From NCBI GenBank assembly GCA_038240015.1, contig JBBSEF010000045.1, positions 1-23,591 on the forward strand: 23,591 bases of DNA. The letters run 5' to 3'. The notes beneath the pieces were generated by a model that was given only the letters and a program-made list of their open reading frames with translations, was not told where the DNA came from and made no database searches. Positions 1 through 7,564 of this stretch are shown one piece after another. This DNA comes from CAHJXF01 sp038240015. Lineage in GTDB: Bacteria; Pseudomonadota; Gammaproteobacteria; Burkholderiales; Burkholderiaceae_D. A program made the translations under genes and the position numbers. Each line of letters starts with the position of its first letter. The stretch's first letter is position 1.

Positions 1-2
1 AG

Positions 3-923
3 ATCGACGATCTCATCATCGCGCGGCAGGACGGCGTGCCGACCTACAACTTCTGCGTCGTCGTCGATGACTGGGACATGCGCATCACCCACGTCTTTCG
101 CGGCGACGAGCACGTCAACAACACGCCCTGGCAGATCAACATCTTCGATGCGCTAGGCGCGCCGCTGCCGCGGTTCGGCCACGTGCCGGTGATCCTCGGC
201 GACGACGGGCAGAAGCTGTCGAAGCGGCGCGGCGCGGTGAGCGTGCTCGCGTACCGCGACGAAGGCTATCTGCCCGAGGCGATGGTCAACTATCTCGCGC
301 GCCTGGGATGGAGCCACGGCGACGAAGAGTTGTTCACGAGCGAGCAACTGGTCGCTTGGTTCGACACCAGACACTTGGTCAAGAGCGCCGCGCATTGGGA
401 CCCGAAGAAGCTGGCCTGGGTCAACAATCACTACATCAAGGCGGCCGACAACGCGCGGCTCGCGGAACTCGTCAAGCCGATGATCGATGCGCGAGGTGCT
501 GCTTACGATCGCGAGAGCGCCGACGCGTCCAACCGCCTGGCGCATCTCGCATCGGTGATCGCGTTTATGAAGGACCGTTGCGACACGCTCGTGCAGTTGG
601 CCGACGCGGCGATGCTGTTCTATCGCGACGTGAAGATCGATCCTGCGTTGAAGGCGCAAAGCGTGACCGCGGCGATCGTGCCCGCACTCGATGCGTTCGC
701 CGATCGCGCGGCGGGCATCGAATGGACGCGCGTCGAGATCGGCGCGCTACTGAAGTCCGTGCTTGCCGAACATCGGCTGAAAATGCCGCAGCTCGCGATC
801 CCGCTACGCGTGCTGGTTGCAGGTCAACGCGAGACGCCGTCGGTCGACGCCACGCTCGAACTGTTCGGCAAGGAGCACGTGATCGATGCGGTGAAGAAGG
901 GCGTCGCCAACGTCGCTGCGTGA
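3..923 (+). CDS. gltX: Glutamyl-tRNA synthetase, 3' part (5' end outside window)
   Basis: Class I aminoacyl-tRNA synthetase that charges tRNA-Glu with glutamate in the cytoplasm. The reading frame is open from base 3, so the gene begins upstream of the window; 306 residues of the C-terminal two thirds are visible. The start of the visible part carries the family's catalytic-domain signature (PTYNFCVVVDD, then THVFRGDEH), followed by the KMSKS-class loop as KLSKR at bases 213-227, which binds ATP. The rest is the helical anticodon-binding region (DPKKLAWVNNHYIK is typical). The C-terminus ends without extension, so the gene is intact at this end. Its cognate tRNA-Glu gene lies 177 bases downstream on the same strand. 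GltX rather than GlnS is favoured by the DEH/WDPKKL sequence context; a GluQ-RS is excluded because that paralogue lacks the anticodon-binding domain. Confidence 0.96.
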   Translation: MDDLIIARQDGVPTYNFCVVVDDWDMRITHVFRGDEHVNNTPWQINIFDALGAPLPRFGHVPVILGDDGQKLSKRRGAVSVLAYRDEGYLPEAMVNYLARLGWSHGDEELFTSEQLVAWFDTRHLVKSAAHWDPKKLAWVNNHYIKAADNARLAELVKPMIDARGAAYDRESADASNRLAHLASVIAFMKDRCDTLVQLADAAMLFYRDVKIDPALKAQSVTAAIVPALDAFADRAAGIEWTRVEIGALLKSVLAEHRLKMPQLAIPLRVLVAGQRETPSVDATLELFGKEHVIDAVKKGVANVAA

Positions 924-961
924 AGCCTCTTCGCCTTTGGCAACGCAACCGCTTTTCATTT

Positions 962-989
962 TTGCGAGCCGCATCAATTCGCTTATAAT
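962..989 (+). promoter_or_regulatory. Sigma-70-type promoter for the tRNA-Ala/tRNA-Glu pair
   Basis: A perfect -10 hexamer TATAAT sits at 984-989, 13 bases before the tRNA-Ala 5' end. A TTGCGA hexamer at 962-967 is a 4/6 match to the -35 box with 16-base spacing. Position and strength fit a stable-RNA promoter driving both tRNAs, independent of gltX transcription. Confidence 0.7.
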
Positions 990-1002
990 CGCGCCCTTCG
1001 TT

Positions 1003-1078
<76 letters not shown>

Positions 1079-1099
1079 ATAGAAAGAAGCGCGTCCGCA

Positions 1100-1175
1100 G
1101 TCCCCATCGTCTAGAGGCCTAGGACACTACCCTTTCACGGTAGGTACGGGGGTTCGAATCCCCCTGGGGACGCCA
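1100..1175 (+). tRNA. tRNA-Glu (anticodon UUC)
   Basis: A 76-base cloverleaf. GTCCCCA pairs with TGGGGAC, the anticodon stem is CTACC/GGTAG around the loop CTTTCAC (anticodon TTC), the T-loop region is GGGGGTTCGAATCCCCC, and CCA is encoded at 1173-1175. It is very close to the Escherichia coli tRNA-Glu sequence from memory. It decodes GAA/GAG and, by family knowledge, also supplies glutamate for tetrapyrrole synthesis in bacteria using the C5 pathway. No terminator is obvious in the 29 bases before the next coding start. Confidence 0.97.
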
Positions 1176-1204
1176 TACTTCGCGGTGGTACCAGCACGAT
1201 CTTC

Positions 1205-2530
1205 ATGCGCGCCCTGGCGTTCGTCCTCTTCATCCTGGCGGTACAGACCGCTTGCATCGGCGAGTCGCGTGACGCGCGCGCGCAGTCGAGTTCGATTGCG
1301 AAGCCGACACAGATCATCAAGGACGCCGACGGCCTCGAGCCTTCGGCGATTGGATCGTTCGCAACGCAGCCGCGTCCCACGGATTACGTCCACACGATCG
1401 CTTATCCTGCGCCGCATGCGCCGCGCACACGGCGCTTCGTACCCACGCCCCGGGGAACCGGATGGCGTGAGATTCCCGACACCAAGCTGATCGGCGTAGC
1501 GACGCCCGAGATGGGAACCGGCGGTATATACGCCGTGGTGACGAATTGGACGGGCGGCGATTTCTCCGAAGAGTTGCAACTCTTCATCAACCCGCCGGGC
1601 GGCGGTCATCTCGGCAACGACAACAGCACCTTCTATGGCTTCGATGTCGATGCGCTCGAGGTCTTCGAGTTCTATCCGCCATCGCCTCTTCAGACGTCGC
1701 CGGGGAGCGGCGCCATGTACGGCGGAGACCGCGCTCCGGTTTCACCGTCGCTTCCTCAAGCGACCCACGTCTATGACGGGTCAGCCTGGACAAAGAACAA
1801 GAACGGGAAGCCGGTTTTCCTGTTCACGGGGTATCGAGGTAAGGCCGGAGACTCCGATGACCCGCTTGCTTTTTATCCGTGGATCTTCGACCCCGAAGCG
1901 ATCAGCGTCGAACGAGGCACGCCTTATCGGATGAAGGGGGACGGCGATGGATCGGTCTCGCTCGGCGAACAGTGGATCGGCGTCAAGGCGCAAGGCGATC
2001 CCAAGCGCGGCGTGGTGTTCATGCAAACCACCACGCGCGCCAATCAGTTGTCGCATTACGATCCGATCCGCAATCGCTGGTTCGACCATGGCAACCGAAA
2101 GAGTTGGGGCGAGTACGGCGGGCAGGAGCTCCAGATCAACTACGCCTCGGTATTGCGCATCGATCCCGAGCACGACATCGCGGTGCTGCTGGGCGCACAC
2201 GACGGCCTTGCAACGCTAGACCTGAAGCGCCTGAAAGGCCCTGAGCCGCTCGGCTTTCATCGCATCAAACGCGCAGAAGAGATGCCGCTCGTCACCGCAG
2301 ACATGAGCTTCGCGTGGGACCCGGTTGCGAAGGACTGGCTTTGCTACGGCAGCAAGGGCGTGTTCTCGATGGACCCGGTCACGTGGGAGATGAAGCTGAT
2401 CGATGCGAACGGGCCGAAGCCGCAGGAGACCGGCACCTTCGATCGCTGGTTCCATTCGGCCAAGCGCGACGAGTTCTTCACGCAAAACGCGGCCGATCAC
2501 AACTGGTGGTCTTACAAGCGACCGCGATAA
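1205..2530 (+). CDS. Exported kelch-like beta-propeller protein, function unknown
   Basis: A 441-residue protein with no function I can name. The N-terminus is a signal sequence: a short basic start, a hydrophobic core at about residues 3-16, then either Cys17 (a poor lipobox, QTAC) or the signal peptidase I site A24-R-A26. The mature part has kelch / galactose-oxidase propeller features: GGGH at 132-135 followed by an N..FYGFD strand, a 'THVYDG' strand near 187-192, and later 'YDPIRNRW', 'WIFDPE' and 'AWDPVAKDW' strands, each a turn with D-P followed by an aromatic. About five or six blades would fit the length. The gene starts 29 bases after tRNA-Glu with no clear Shine-Dalgarno sequence, and may be transcribed by read-through from the tRNA promoter. 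It converges on the DUF2007 gene 20 bases away. Enzyme activity cannot be inferred; no copper-site Cys-Tyr pair was identified. Confidence 0.85.
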   Translation: MRALAFVLFILAVQTACIGESRDARAQSSSIAKPTQIIKDADGLEPSAIGSFATQPRPTDYVHTIAYPAPHAPRTRRFVPTPRGTGWREIPDTKLIGVATPEMGTGGIYAVVTNWTGGDFSEELQLFINPPGGGHLGNDNSTFYGFDVDALEVFEFYPPSPLQTSPGSGAMYGGDRAPVSPSLPQATHVYDGSAWTKNKNGKPVFLFTGYRGKAGDSDDPLAFYPWIFDPEAISVERGTPYRMKGDGDGSVSLGEQWIGVKAQGDPKRGVVFMQTTTRANQLSHYDPIRNRWFDHGNRKSWGEYGGQELQINYASVLRIDPEHDIAVLLGAHDGLATLDLKRLKGPEPLGFHRIKRAEEMPLVTADMSFAWDPVAKDWLCYGSKGVFSMDPVTWEMKLIDANGPKPQETGTFDRWFHSAKRDEFFTQNAADHNWWSYKRPR

Positions 2531-2550
2531 ATTCGCGTGCGCGAACGACC

Positions 2551-2856
2551 TCAAGGCCGGGTCGCTTCGCAATTCCAGCATTGAAAGAACTGGCCTTCGA
2601 CGACTTCGCCGCAACCGGTGCATCGCCAAGAGGGCAACGCGCTCGGCCGTCGCAGTTCGTCGAGCAGCGCCGATGCGCGGCCTTCGTCGCGATCGTCGCG
2701 TATCCACACTTGCGGCGCGACCTGATCGGCAGGCAACTCGCCGACGGCCGCACCGATATAGCGGTTGCGAATCTCGCACGGAATCCCTGCGGCTTCGAGC
2801 ATGCGTTGCCAGAGCGTGGCGATGAGGAGGTTGTCGGCGCGGGTCAGAAGTTTCAT
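2551..2856 (-). CDS. DUF2007-type small protein with C-terminal zinc ribbon
   Basis: A 101-residue protein. The N-terminal ~70 residues (MKLLTRADNLLIATLWQRML onward, with 'AGIPCEIRN' and a 'PQVWIRDDRDEGRA' strand-helix end) match the ferredoxin-like DUF2007 / 'putative signal transducing protein' domain. The C-terminus holds four cysteines in two CxxC pairs (C79, C82, C93, C96; CTGC and CWNC), a zinc-ribbon knuckle. The ATG at 2854-2856 is preferred over an upstream in-frame extension that would overlap rsgA. It follows rsgA by 32 bases and is probably the last gene of the M48-pcd-rsgA transcript. Its biological role is unknown; the domain resembles regulatory PII-like folds only by family description. 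Confidence 0.85.
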   Translation of the reverse strand: MKLLTRADNLLIATLWQRMLEAAGIPCEIRNRYIGAAVGELPADQVAPQVWIRDDRDEGRASALLDELRRPSALPSWRCTGCGEVVEGQFFQCWNCEATRP

Positions 2857-2888
2857 CGATGCGGTTTCATGTGCGTGATCGCGCGCGG

Positions 2889-3854
2889 TCAACGATCGCG
2901 AAAGCCGCTGCTCTCGCGCGTGAGCTTGGCGAACAAATCGTAGCGGCGCGCCGTGATGTCGCCTCGATCGCGCGCCTCGATGACCGCGCAGCCCGGCTCC
3001 TGCAAGTGCATGCAGTTGACGAAGCGGCACTGCCCGAGGAACGCGCGAAGCTCGGGGAACGCGCGCTCGATCGTGCCCGGCGTCAGATGCGCCAATCCGA
3101 ATTCCTGAAAGCCCGGCGTATCGATCAATGCGCCGCCTTGATGCACGTCATCGGCAGTCGCTAGACGATAGAGACGCGCATCGGTGGTGGTGTGCTTGCC
3201 GGTCTGCAAGGCTTCCGAGATTTCGCGGATCGCCGCCTGCGCATCGGGGACCAGCAGATTGAGCAGCGACGATTTGCCCATGCCCGACTGTCCGACCAGC
3301 AAGGTCGTGCGCGCGGTCAGGTGCGGCATCAGCGTCGCGCGCGTATGGTCCGCATCGGTCCGCACCGAGATCTCGTCGACCGCGTAGCCGAGCGATGCAT
3401 AAAGCGATAGCGTCTGCCGCGCGGCGTCGACGCGATCGACGAGGTCGATCTTGTTGAGCAGGATGCGGACCGGCACATCGATGCTCGCCGCCGCGACCAG
3501 GGTGCGGCCGAGCAGTTCTTCGGAGAACGGCGGCGACGTGGCGACGACGATCGCGAGCTGATCGAGGTTCGCCGCGACGAGCTTGGTGCGAAAGGAATTG
3601 GAGCGCGACAACAGATTGCGCCGAAACCGGATCGCCGCGATCACGCCCTGGCCCGAACCGGTGTCCACGACATCGACCTGGTCGCCGCATGCGGCTTCGC
3701 TCTTCTTGCCGCGTGTGAAGCAGACCAGGCGCTGACCCGACTCGGTGACGACGACGTAATGCCGGCCGTGCGCCGCGACGATGCGACCGGCGATCGAGTC
3801 GCTCAAGGCGATGCTTTGGGCAGGTGCGGACGATTCGCATAAGCCGCGTCGCAC
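2889..3854 (-). CDS. rsgA: Ribosome small-subunit biogenesis GTPase RsgA (YjeQ/EngC)
   Basis: A circularly permuted GTPase that helps late 30S subunit maturation and is stimulated by the ribosome. The 321 residues are of normal family length. An N-terminal OB-fold (about 20-90) is followed by the permuted G motifs in the diagnostic order: G4 NKID at 134-137, G1 GQSGMGKS at 188-195, G3 DTPG at 245-248. A C-terminal zinc site follows: C276, C281, H283, C289. The GTG start at 3852-3854 overlaps the end of the pterin dehydratase gene by 52 bases and lacks a clear Shine-Dalgarno sequence. An in-frame TTG at codon 17 is an alternative that would nearly remove the overlap. Translation is probably coupled to the upstream gene. 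Confidence 0.96.
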   Translation of the reverse strand: MRRGLCESSAPAQSIALSDSIAGRIVAAHGRHYVVVTESGQRLVCFTRGKKSEAACGDQVDVVDTGSGQGVIAAIRFRRNLLSRSNSFRTKLVAANLDQLAIVVATSPPFSEELLGRTLVAAASIDVPVRILLNKIDLVDRVDAARQTLSLYASLGYAVDEISVRTDADHTRATLMPHLTARTTLLVGQSGMGKSSLLNLLVPDAQAAIREISEALQTGKHTTTDARLYRLATADDVHQGGALIDTPGFQEFGLAHLTPGTIERAFPELRAFLGQCRFVNCMHLQEPGCAVIEARDRGDITARRYDLFAKLTRESSGFRDR

Positions 3855-4180
3855 TTGGACGCGCAGATGAAATCGTTGATCGAGATGCCGCCGAGCGAAT
3901 GCGTATCGAAGCGCGCCTCGATTTTGTTATATCCAACCATCAGCTCGGGGTGGTGGTCCTCGCGATGAATCGTGGAGGCGATCGCATTGACGAAGGCGAT
4001 CACTTCCCAGTAGTTCGCAAACTCATAGGTGCGATGGATCCGCTTGCCGTCGCGCACTTCTTCCTGTCTCCATTCCGGGAGCTCGACCAGTTGTGCGCGC
4101 ACCGCGTCGTCGTTCATTGCCTTGCCGCCTTCGAGCGGACGACAATGCGACTCGAACAGTTGCGTGAAAGTCTTGATCAT
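3803..4180 (-). CDS. phhB: Pterin-4a-carbinolamine dehydratase
   Basis: Dehydrates 4a-hydroxytetrahydrobiopterin during cofactor recycling after aromatic amino acid hydroxylation. The 125 residues include the active-site signature HREDHHPEL (H76, H77, P78) and the second conserved strand with T93-H94 before 'GGIS'. About 20 residues lie N-terminal to the usual domain start; a second Met at residue 22 could be the true start, but the ATG at 4178-4180 overlaps the M48 protease stop as ATGA, a classic coupling signal, and is preferred. No phenylalanine hydroxylase gene is in the window, so substrate supply is unknown. In many proteobacteria such proteins occur without phhA, and a role with other pterins is possible. 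Confidence 0.93.
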   Translation of the reverse strand: MIKTFTQLFESHCRPLEGGKAMNDDAVRAQLVELPEWRQEEVRDGKRIHRTYEFANYWEVIAFVNAIASTIHREDHHPELMVGYNKIEARFDTHSLGGISINDFICASKCDAAYANRPHLPKASP

Positions 4181-5478
4181 GCGGCGGAGGGTTGAGCGGC
4201 GAGGTCTCGAGCCCGCGGGGCCAACGACTCGAGTCTTCCGATCCGCAAGGCCGCGGGCGGATGCGAATCGTAGAAGGTCGAGTGGAGCGGATCGGGCGTC
4301 AAGGTCGACGCATTGTCTTCGTAAAGCTTGACCAGCGCGCGGATCAGATCGCCGGGATCGGCGTGCGCTGCCGCATAGGCGTCGGCCTCGAACTCGTGGC
4401 GTCGCGATGCGAAGCTCGACAAGGGCGAAAGCGGAAACAGGAACACCGGCAGCACGAGGAAGAACAGCATCAGCGCGAAGACATTTCGCGTGGCGACCAC
4501 AGGATCTGTACCGAGCCCGAGATAGAACCACGGCTGCTGTGCCAGCCATCCGAGCAGAGCGAGACCGACGAGACTCATCGCGAACGCCCATGCGATGCGC
4601 TTGACCACGTGCTTCCTGGCGAAGTGTCCGAGCTCGTGCGCGAGCACCGCCTCGATTTCGTCGGGCGTCAGCTTGGTGATCAGCGTGTCGAAGAACACGA
4701 TGCGCTTGGCTGCGCCCAGACCCGTGAAATACGCATTGCCGTGCGCCGAGCGCTTGCTGCCGTCCATCACGAACACGCCCTTGGACGCGAAGCCGCAGCG
4801 CGTGAGCAAGCGTTCTATCCGCGCCTTCAGGCTGGTGTCCGCGAGCGGCTGAAACTTGTTGAACAGCGGCGCGATGAAGGTGGGATACAGCCACAGCAGC
4901 AACAGGTTGAAAGCCATCCACGCGAACCATGCGTAGAGCCACCACATCGACCCCGCCGCCTGCATCAACCACAACACCAGCGCGAGCAGCGGCGCGCCGA
5001 GCACGATGCCGAGCAAGGTGTTCTTGGCCATGTCCGCGACAAAAAGTCCGAGCGTCATGCGATTGAAGCCGAAGCGCGCTTCGAGCACGAATTGCCGATA
5101 CAGCGAGAACGGTAGATCGACGATCGTGTAGATCACCGAGACCACACCGACCAACGCAAGCTGACGCCATATCGGATGCGCCTTTGCGATCGATTGCGCG
5201 AGGACATCGTCGATGACCTGCAGGCCGCCGAGCAAGGTGAACGCGACCAGGAGCGCGGCGAGCACCAGCGTTTCGATCATGCCGATCCGTACGCGCGCGA
5301 TGGTGTAGTCGGCCGCTTTCCGGTGCGCGGCCAGCGTGACGCGCTCGGCGAATCGCGCCGGCACCGCGCCGCGATGCGCGGCGACATGGCGCATCTGACG
5401 CGACGAAAGCCAGAGCTTGCCGACGGTCGTCAGCAGGAGTGCCGCAATGAACAGATTCGTGAAGAGGCTCGTGAACAT
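4177..5478 (-). CDS. M48 family (Ste24/CAAX protease-like) membrane metallopeptidase
   Basis: An integral-membrane zinc protease of 433 residues, similar in layout to Ste24/CAAX prenyl protease 1. It has an N-terminal transmembrane helix (about 5-24), further hydrophobic segments near 70-90, 108-125, 150-172 and 178-205, then the catalytic HELGH (H281, E282, H285) inside 'EIEAVLAHELGHFARKH', two more membrane segments (about 297-312 and 333-352) and the third zinc ligand E364 in 'HEFEADAYA'. The ATG at 5476-5478 is chosen over a GTG 14 codons upstream because the protein then begins directly with the membrane helix, as expected. It is the first gene of the M48-phhB-rsgA-DUF2007 run and is divergent from orn across only 54 bases. 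Bacterial members probably act in membrane protein quality control, not prenylation; this is inference. Confidence 0.94.
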   Translation of the reverse strand: MFTSLFTNLFIAALLLTTVGKLWLSSRQMRHVAAHRGAVPARFAERVTLAAHRKAADYTIARVRIGMIETLVLAALLVAFTLLGGLQVIDDVLAQSIAKAHPIWRQLALVGVVSVIYTIVDLPFSLYRQFVLEARFGFNRMTLGLFVADMAKNTLLGIVLGAPLLALVLWLMQAAGSMWWLYAWFAWMAFNLLLLWLYPTFIAPLFNKFQPLADTSLKARIERLLTRCGFASKGVFVMDGSKRSAHGNAYFTGLGAAKRIVFFDTLITKLTPDEIEAVLAHELGHFARKHVVKRIAWAFAMSLVGLALLGWLAQQPWFYLGLGTDPVVATRNVFALMLFFLVLPVFLFPLSPLSSFASRRHEFEADAYAAAHADPGDLIRALVKLYEDNASTLTPDPLHSTFYDSHPPAALRIGRLESLAPRARDLAAQPSAA

Positions 5479-5532
5479 ATGAGAAGATTCGATGCAATTT
5501 TGAATAGCGCTATCGGACACCAGAAAAAAATT

Positions 5533-6126
5533 ATGTCACAACCCGCAGGCTCGACGTCCGCCGAAGAATTGTCCACCAAAGCTGGCACGGATGAGAGCCG
5601 ATTGATCTGGCTCGACATGGAGATGACCGGGCTCGACCCCGACCGCGATCGCGTGATCGAAATCGCGGTCGTCGTGACCGATGCGAATCTCGAGACGATT
5701 GCCGAGGCGCCGGTCCATGTGATCCATCAGAGCGACGAAGTTCTGGCGGGCATGGACGGGTGGAACACCTCCACGCACGCGCGCTCGGGACTCACCGACA
5801 AGGTGCGCGCGTCGACGACGAGCGAAGCCGATGTCGAAGCCGCGTTGATTGGCTTCCTGAAGCGCCACGTGCCGCGCGGCAAGTCGCCGATGTGCGGCAA
5901 CTCGATCTGTCAGGATCGTCGTTTCATGGCGCGCGCGATGCCCAGGCTCGAAGCCTTCTTTCACTACCGCAACCTCGACGTGAGCACGCTGAAGGAATTG
6001 TGCAAGCGCTGGAAGCCCGAGGTCGCCGCGTCGTTCAAGAAGCATCAGAAGCACGAGGCGCTGGCGGATATCCACGAATCGATCGCCGAGTTGAAGCATT
6101 ATCGCGAGTTTTTTTTGAGGGCTTGA
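5533..6126 (+). CDS. orn: Oligoribonuclease (DEDDh 3'-5' exoribonuclease)
   Basis: Degrades 2-5 nt RNA fragments, including pGpG from cyclic-di-GMP turnover, to mononucleotides. The 197 residues carry all five DEDDh catalytic positions: D28 and E30 in 'WLDMEMTGLD', D128 in 'CQDRRF', H174 and D179 in 'HEALADI'. The first ~22 residues form a Ser/Thr/Ala-rich extension before the domain. The ATG at 5533 is preferred; an in-frame ATG at 5479 would abut the divergent protease start and leave no room for promoters. A run of eight T (6109-6116) lies within the last codons and might help termination just before the convergent MATE gene, but no strong hairpin precedes it. Confidence 0.96.
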   Translation: MSQPAGSTSAEELSTKAGTDESRLIWLDMEMTGLDPDRDRVIEIAVVVTDANLETIAEAPVHVIHQSDEVLAGMDGWNTSTHARSGLTDKVRASTTSEADVEAALIGFLKRHVPRGKSPMCGNSICQDRRFMARAMPRLEAFFHYRNLDVSTLKELCKRWKPEVAASFKKHQKHEALADIHESIAELKHYREFFLRA

Positions 6127-6160
6127 GCAGAGCGCACGCCGTCATCCCGACGAAGGCCAT

Positions 6161-7564
6161 TTATTGCGATTCCCGCAACGGCCTGCGCGACACGCGCACC
6201 ATCCACACCGCCAGTACCAGGGCCGCCACTCCCAGGCTCACCGTCGATGCGCCCCACAGACCGCTCGCTCCGAGCGGTGCGCCGCCGATCACCGGATGAA
6301 ACGCGATCCACCATCCGCCCACCAGACCGATGCCCCACAGCGACACGGTGTACACCACCATCGGCGCGACCGCGTGCTTGTAGGCGCGCAGGATGAATCC
6401 GGACATGCCCTGCACGGCGTCGAAGAGATGGAACATCGCGATGAAGCCGATCAGCGACAACGCCACCGCCGCAACGCCGCCATCATCGGTATAGAAGCCG
6501 ATGATCGAATGGCGACCGAACCAGACCAGGCTCGACACGACGATCGCAATGGCCGTGGCCAGTCGCAGACCCGCGCGCGTCGCGCGCCGGGCGCCGACGC
6601 CGTCGTTCGCGCCGATGAACTGCGCGACGATGGCCGACGTCGCGACCGCCAGCGACAGCGGCAGCATGAAGCAGAACGCCGCGAGGTTCGCGACGATCTG
6701 ATGTCCGCCCGTCACTTGCGTGCCCAGACCCGCGACGAGCAAGGTCATGAACGTGAACGACGTGACCTCGACGATGTATGAGAGCCCGGTCGGGATGCCG
6801 AGCCGCAGAAGTTCTCGCTGGTATTTCCAACGCGGCCAGTCGAAGTGGATCGCAAAGCGTCGATAGAACGGGTCGCGCGACAGGGCGATCAATGCGATGC
6901 CGCACGAGGCCCACATCACGATCGCGGTCGCATAGCCGCAGCCCGCGGCGCCCAACGCCGGCAAGCCGAACTTGCCGTAGATCAGGATGTAGTTCAGCGG
7001 GACCTTGAGCCCGAGACCGATCAGGTTGATCGCCATCGTGACCTTAGGTCTCGACACCGCGACGTTGAGCGAGTACACGGTGCGAAACACGAGCGCGGCC
7101 GGCAACGCGAACATCAACGCATGCAGGTACGCGGCCACGCGCGACGCCACGCCTTCGTCGACCGCGCTCATCACCAGCCACACATCGGGGAAGCCCATCG
7201 CGATGTCGCCCACGAGGGTCATCCACAACGCCAGCCACAGGCCCTGCATATAAGTCTTGCCGATCTCGGCGTGACGCTCGCCGCCGAAGTGCTGCGCGAT
7301 GATCGGCGTCAATGCGATCACCACGCCCATCAGCCCGATGAACACGCTCGCGTAGATGCTGGCCCCGAGCGCCATCGCCGCGAGATCCTGCGGTGAAGAA
7401 TGTCCCACCATGATCGTGTCGGCGACGCCGAATCCGATCGCCGCCCACTGTCCGATCAGCACCGGCCACGCTTGCGCGAGGATGCGGCGAACCAGGGCGA
7501 CGCCGCTCAGACGCTGGGTTGCGCAATCGATCCGATCGCGAGGTGTTGCGTTGGTCTCGGTCAC
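6161..7564 (-). CDS. MATE family multidrug efflux transporter (NorM-like)
   Basis: A 467-residue inner-membrane cation-coupled exporter, matching the usual MATE length with about 12 hydrophobic helices. Family features include 'LAQAWPVLIGQWAAIGFG' in helix 1, 'VADTIMVGH' with a following 'LAAMALG', and 'PKVTMAINLIGLGLKVPLNYILIYG' in the middle, repeated in the second half as 'IVANLAAFCFMLPLSLAVA'. The GTG start at 7562-7564 overlaps the stop of the glycosyltransferase gene (GTGA), so the two are translationally coupled. A longer open frame runs on upstream but lies antisense-like within the glycosyltransferase and is not coding. It converges with orn with 34 bases between stops. The substrate cannot be told from sequence; drug or metabolite export is family-level knowledge. 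Confidence 0.93.
   Translation of the reverse strand: MTETNATPRDRIDCATQRLSGVALVRRILAQAWPVLIGQWAAIGFGVADTIMVGHSSPQDLAAMALGASIYASVFIGLMGVVIALTPIIAQHFGGERHAEIGKTYMQGLWLALWMTLVGDIAMGFPDVWLVMSAVDEGVASRVAAYLHALMFALPAALVFRTVYSLNVAVSRPKVTMAINLIGLGLKVPLNYILIYGKFGLPALGAAGCGYATAIVMWASCGIALIALSRDPFYRRFAIHFDWPRWKYQRELLRLGIPTGLSYIVEVTSFTFMTLLVAGLGTQVTGGHQIVANLAAFCFMLPLSLAVATSAIVAQFIGANDGVGARRATRAGLRLATAIAIVVSSLVWFGRHSIIGFYTDDGGVAAVALSLIGFIAMFHLFDAVQGMSGFILRAYKHAVAPMVVYTVSLWGIGLVGGWWIAFHPVIGGAPLGASGLWGASTVSLGVAALVLAVWMVRVSRRPLRESQ

Noticed and set aside
1161..2560. Possible integration island bounded by a tRNA-Glu 3'-end repeat
   Set aside because: I looked for a second copy of the tRNA 3' end after the kelch-like gene and saw none, and there is no integrase.
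4192..5115. 307-codon plus-strand open frame across the M48 protease gene
   Set aside because: It is antisense to the clear HELGH metalloprotease, with Arg/Glu/Gln/His-rich low-complexity translation.
6138..6176. REP-like palindromic fragment between orn and the MATE gene (GTCATCCCGACGAAGGC and GATTCCCGC)
   Set aside because: It resembles the common 'GTCATTCCCGCGAAGGCGGG' dispersed repeat, but only a degenerate single copy is present and it runs into the MATE coding end, so a repeat cannot be supported.
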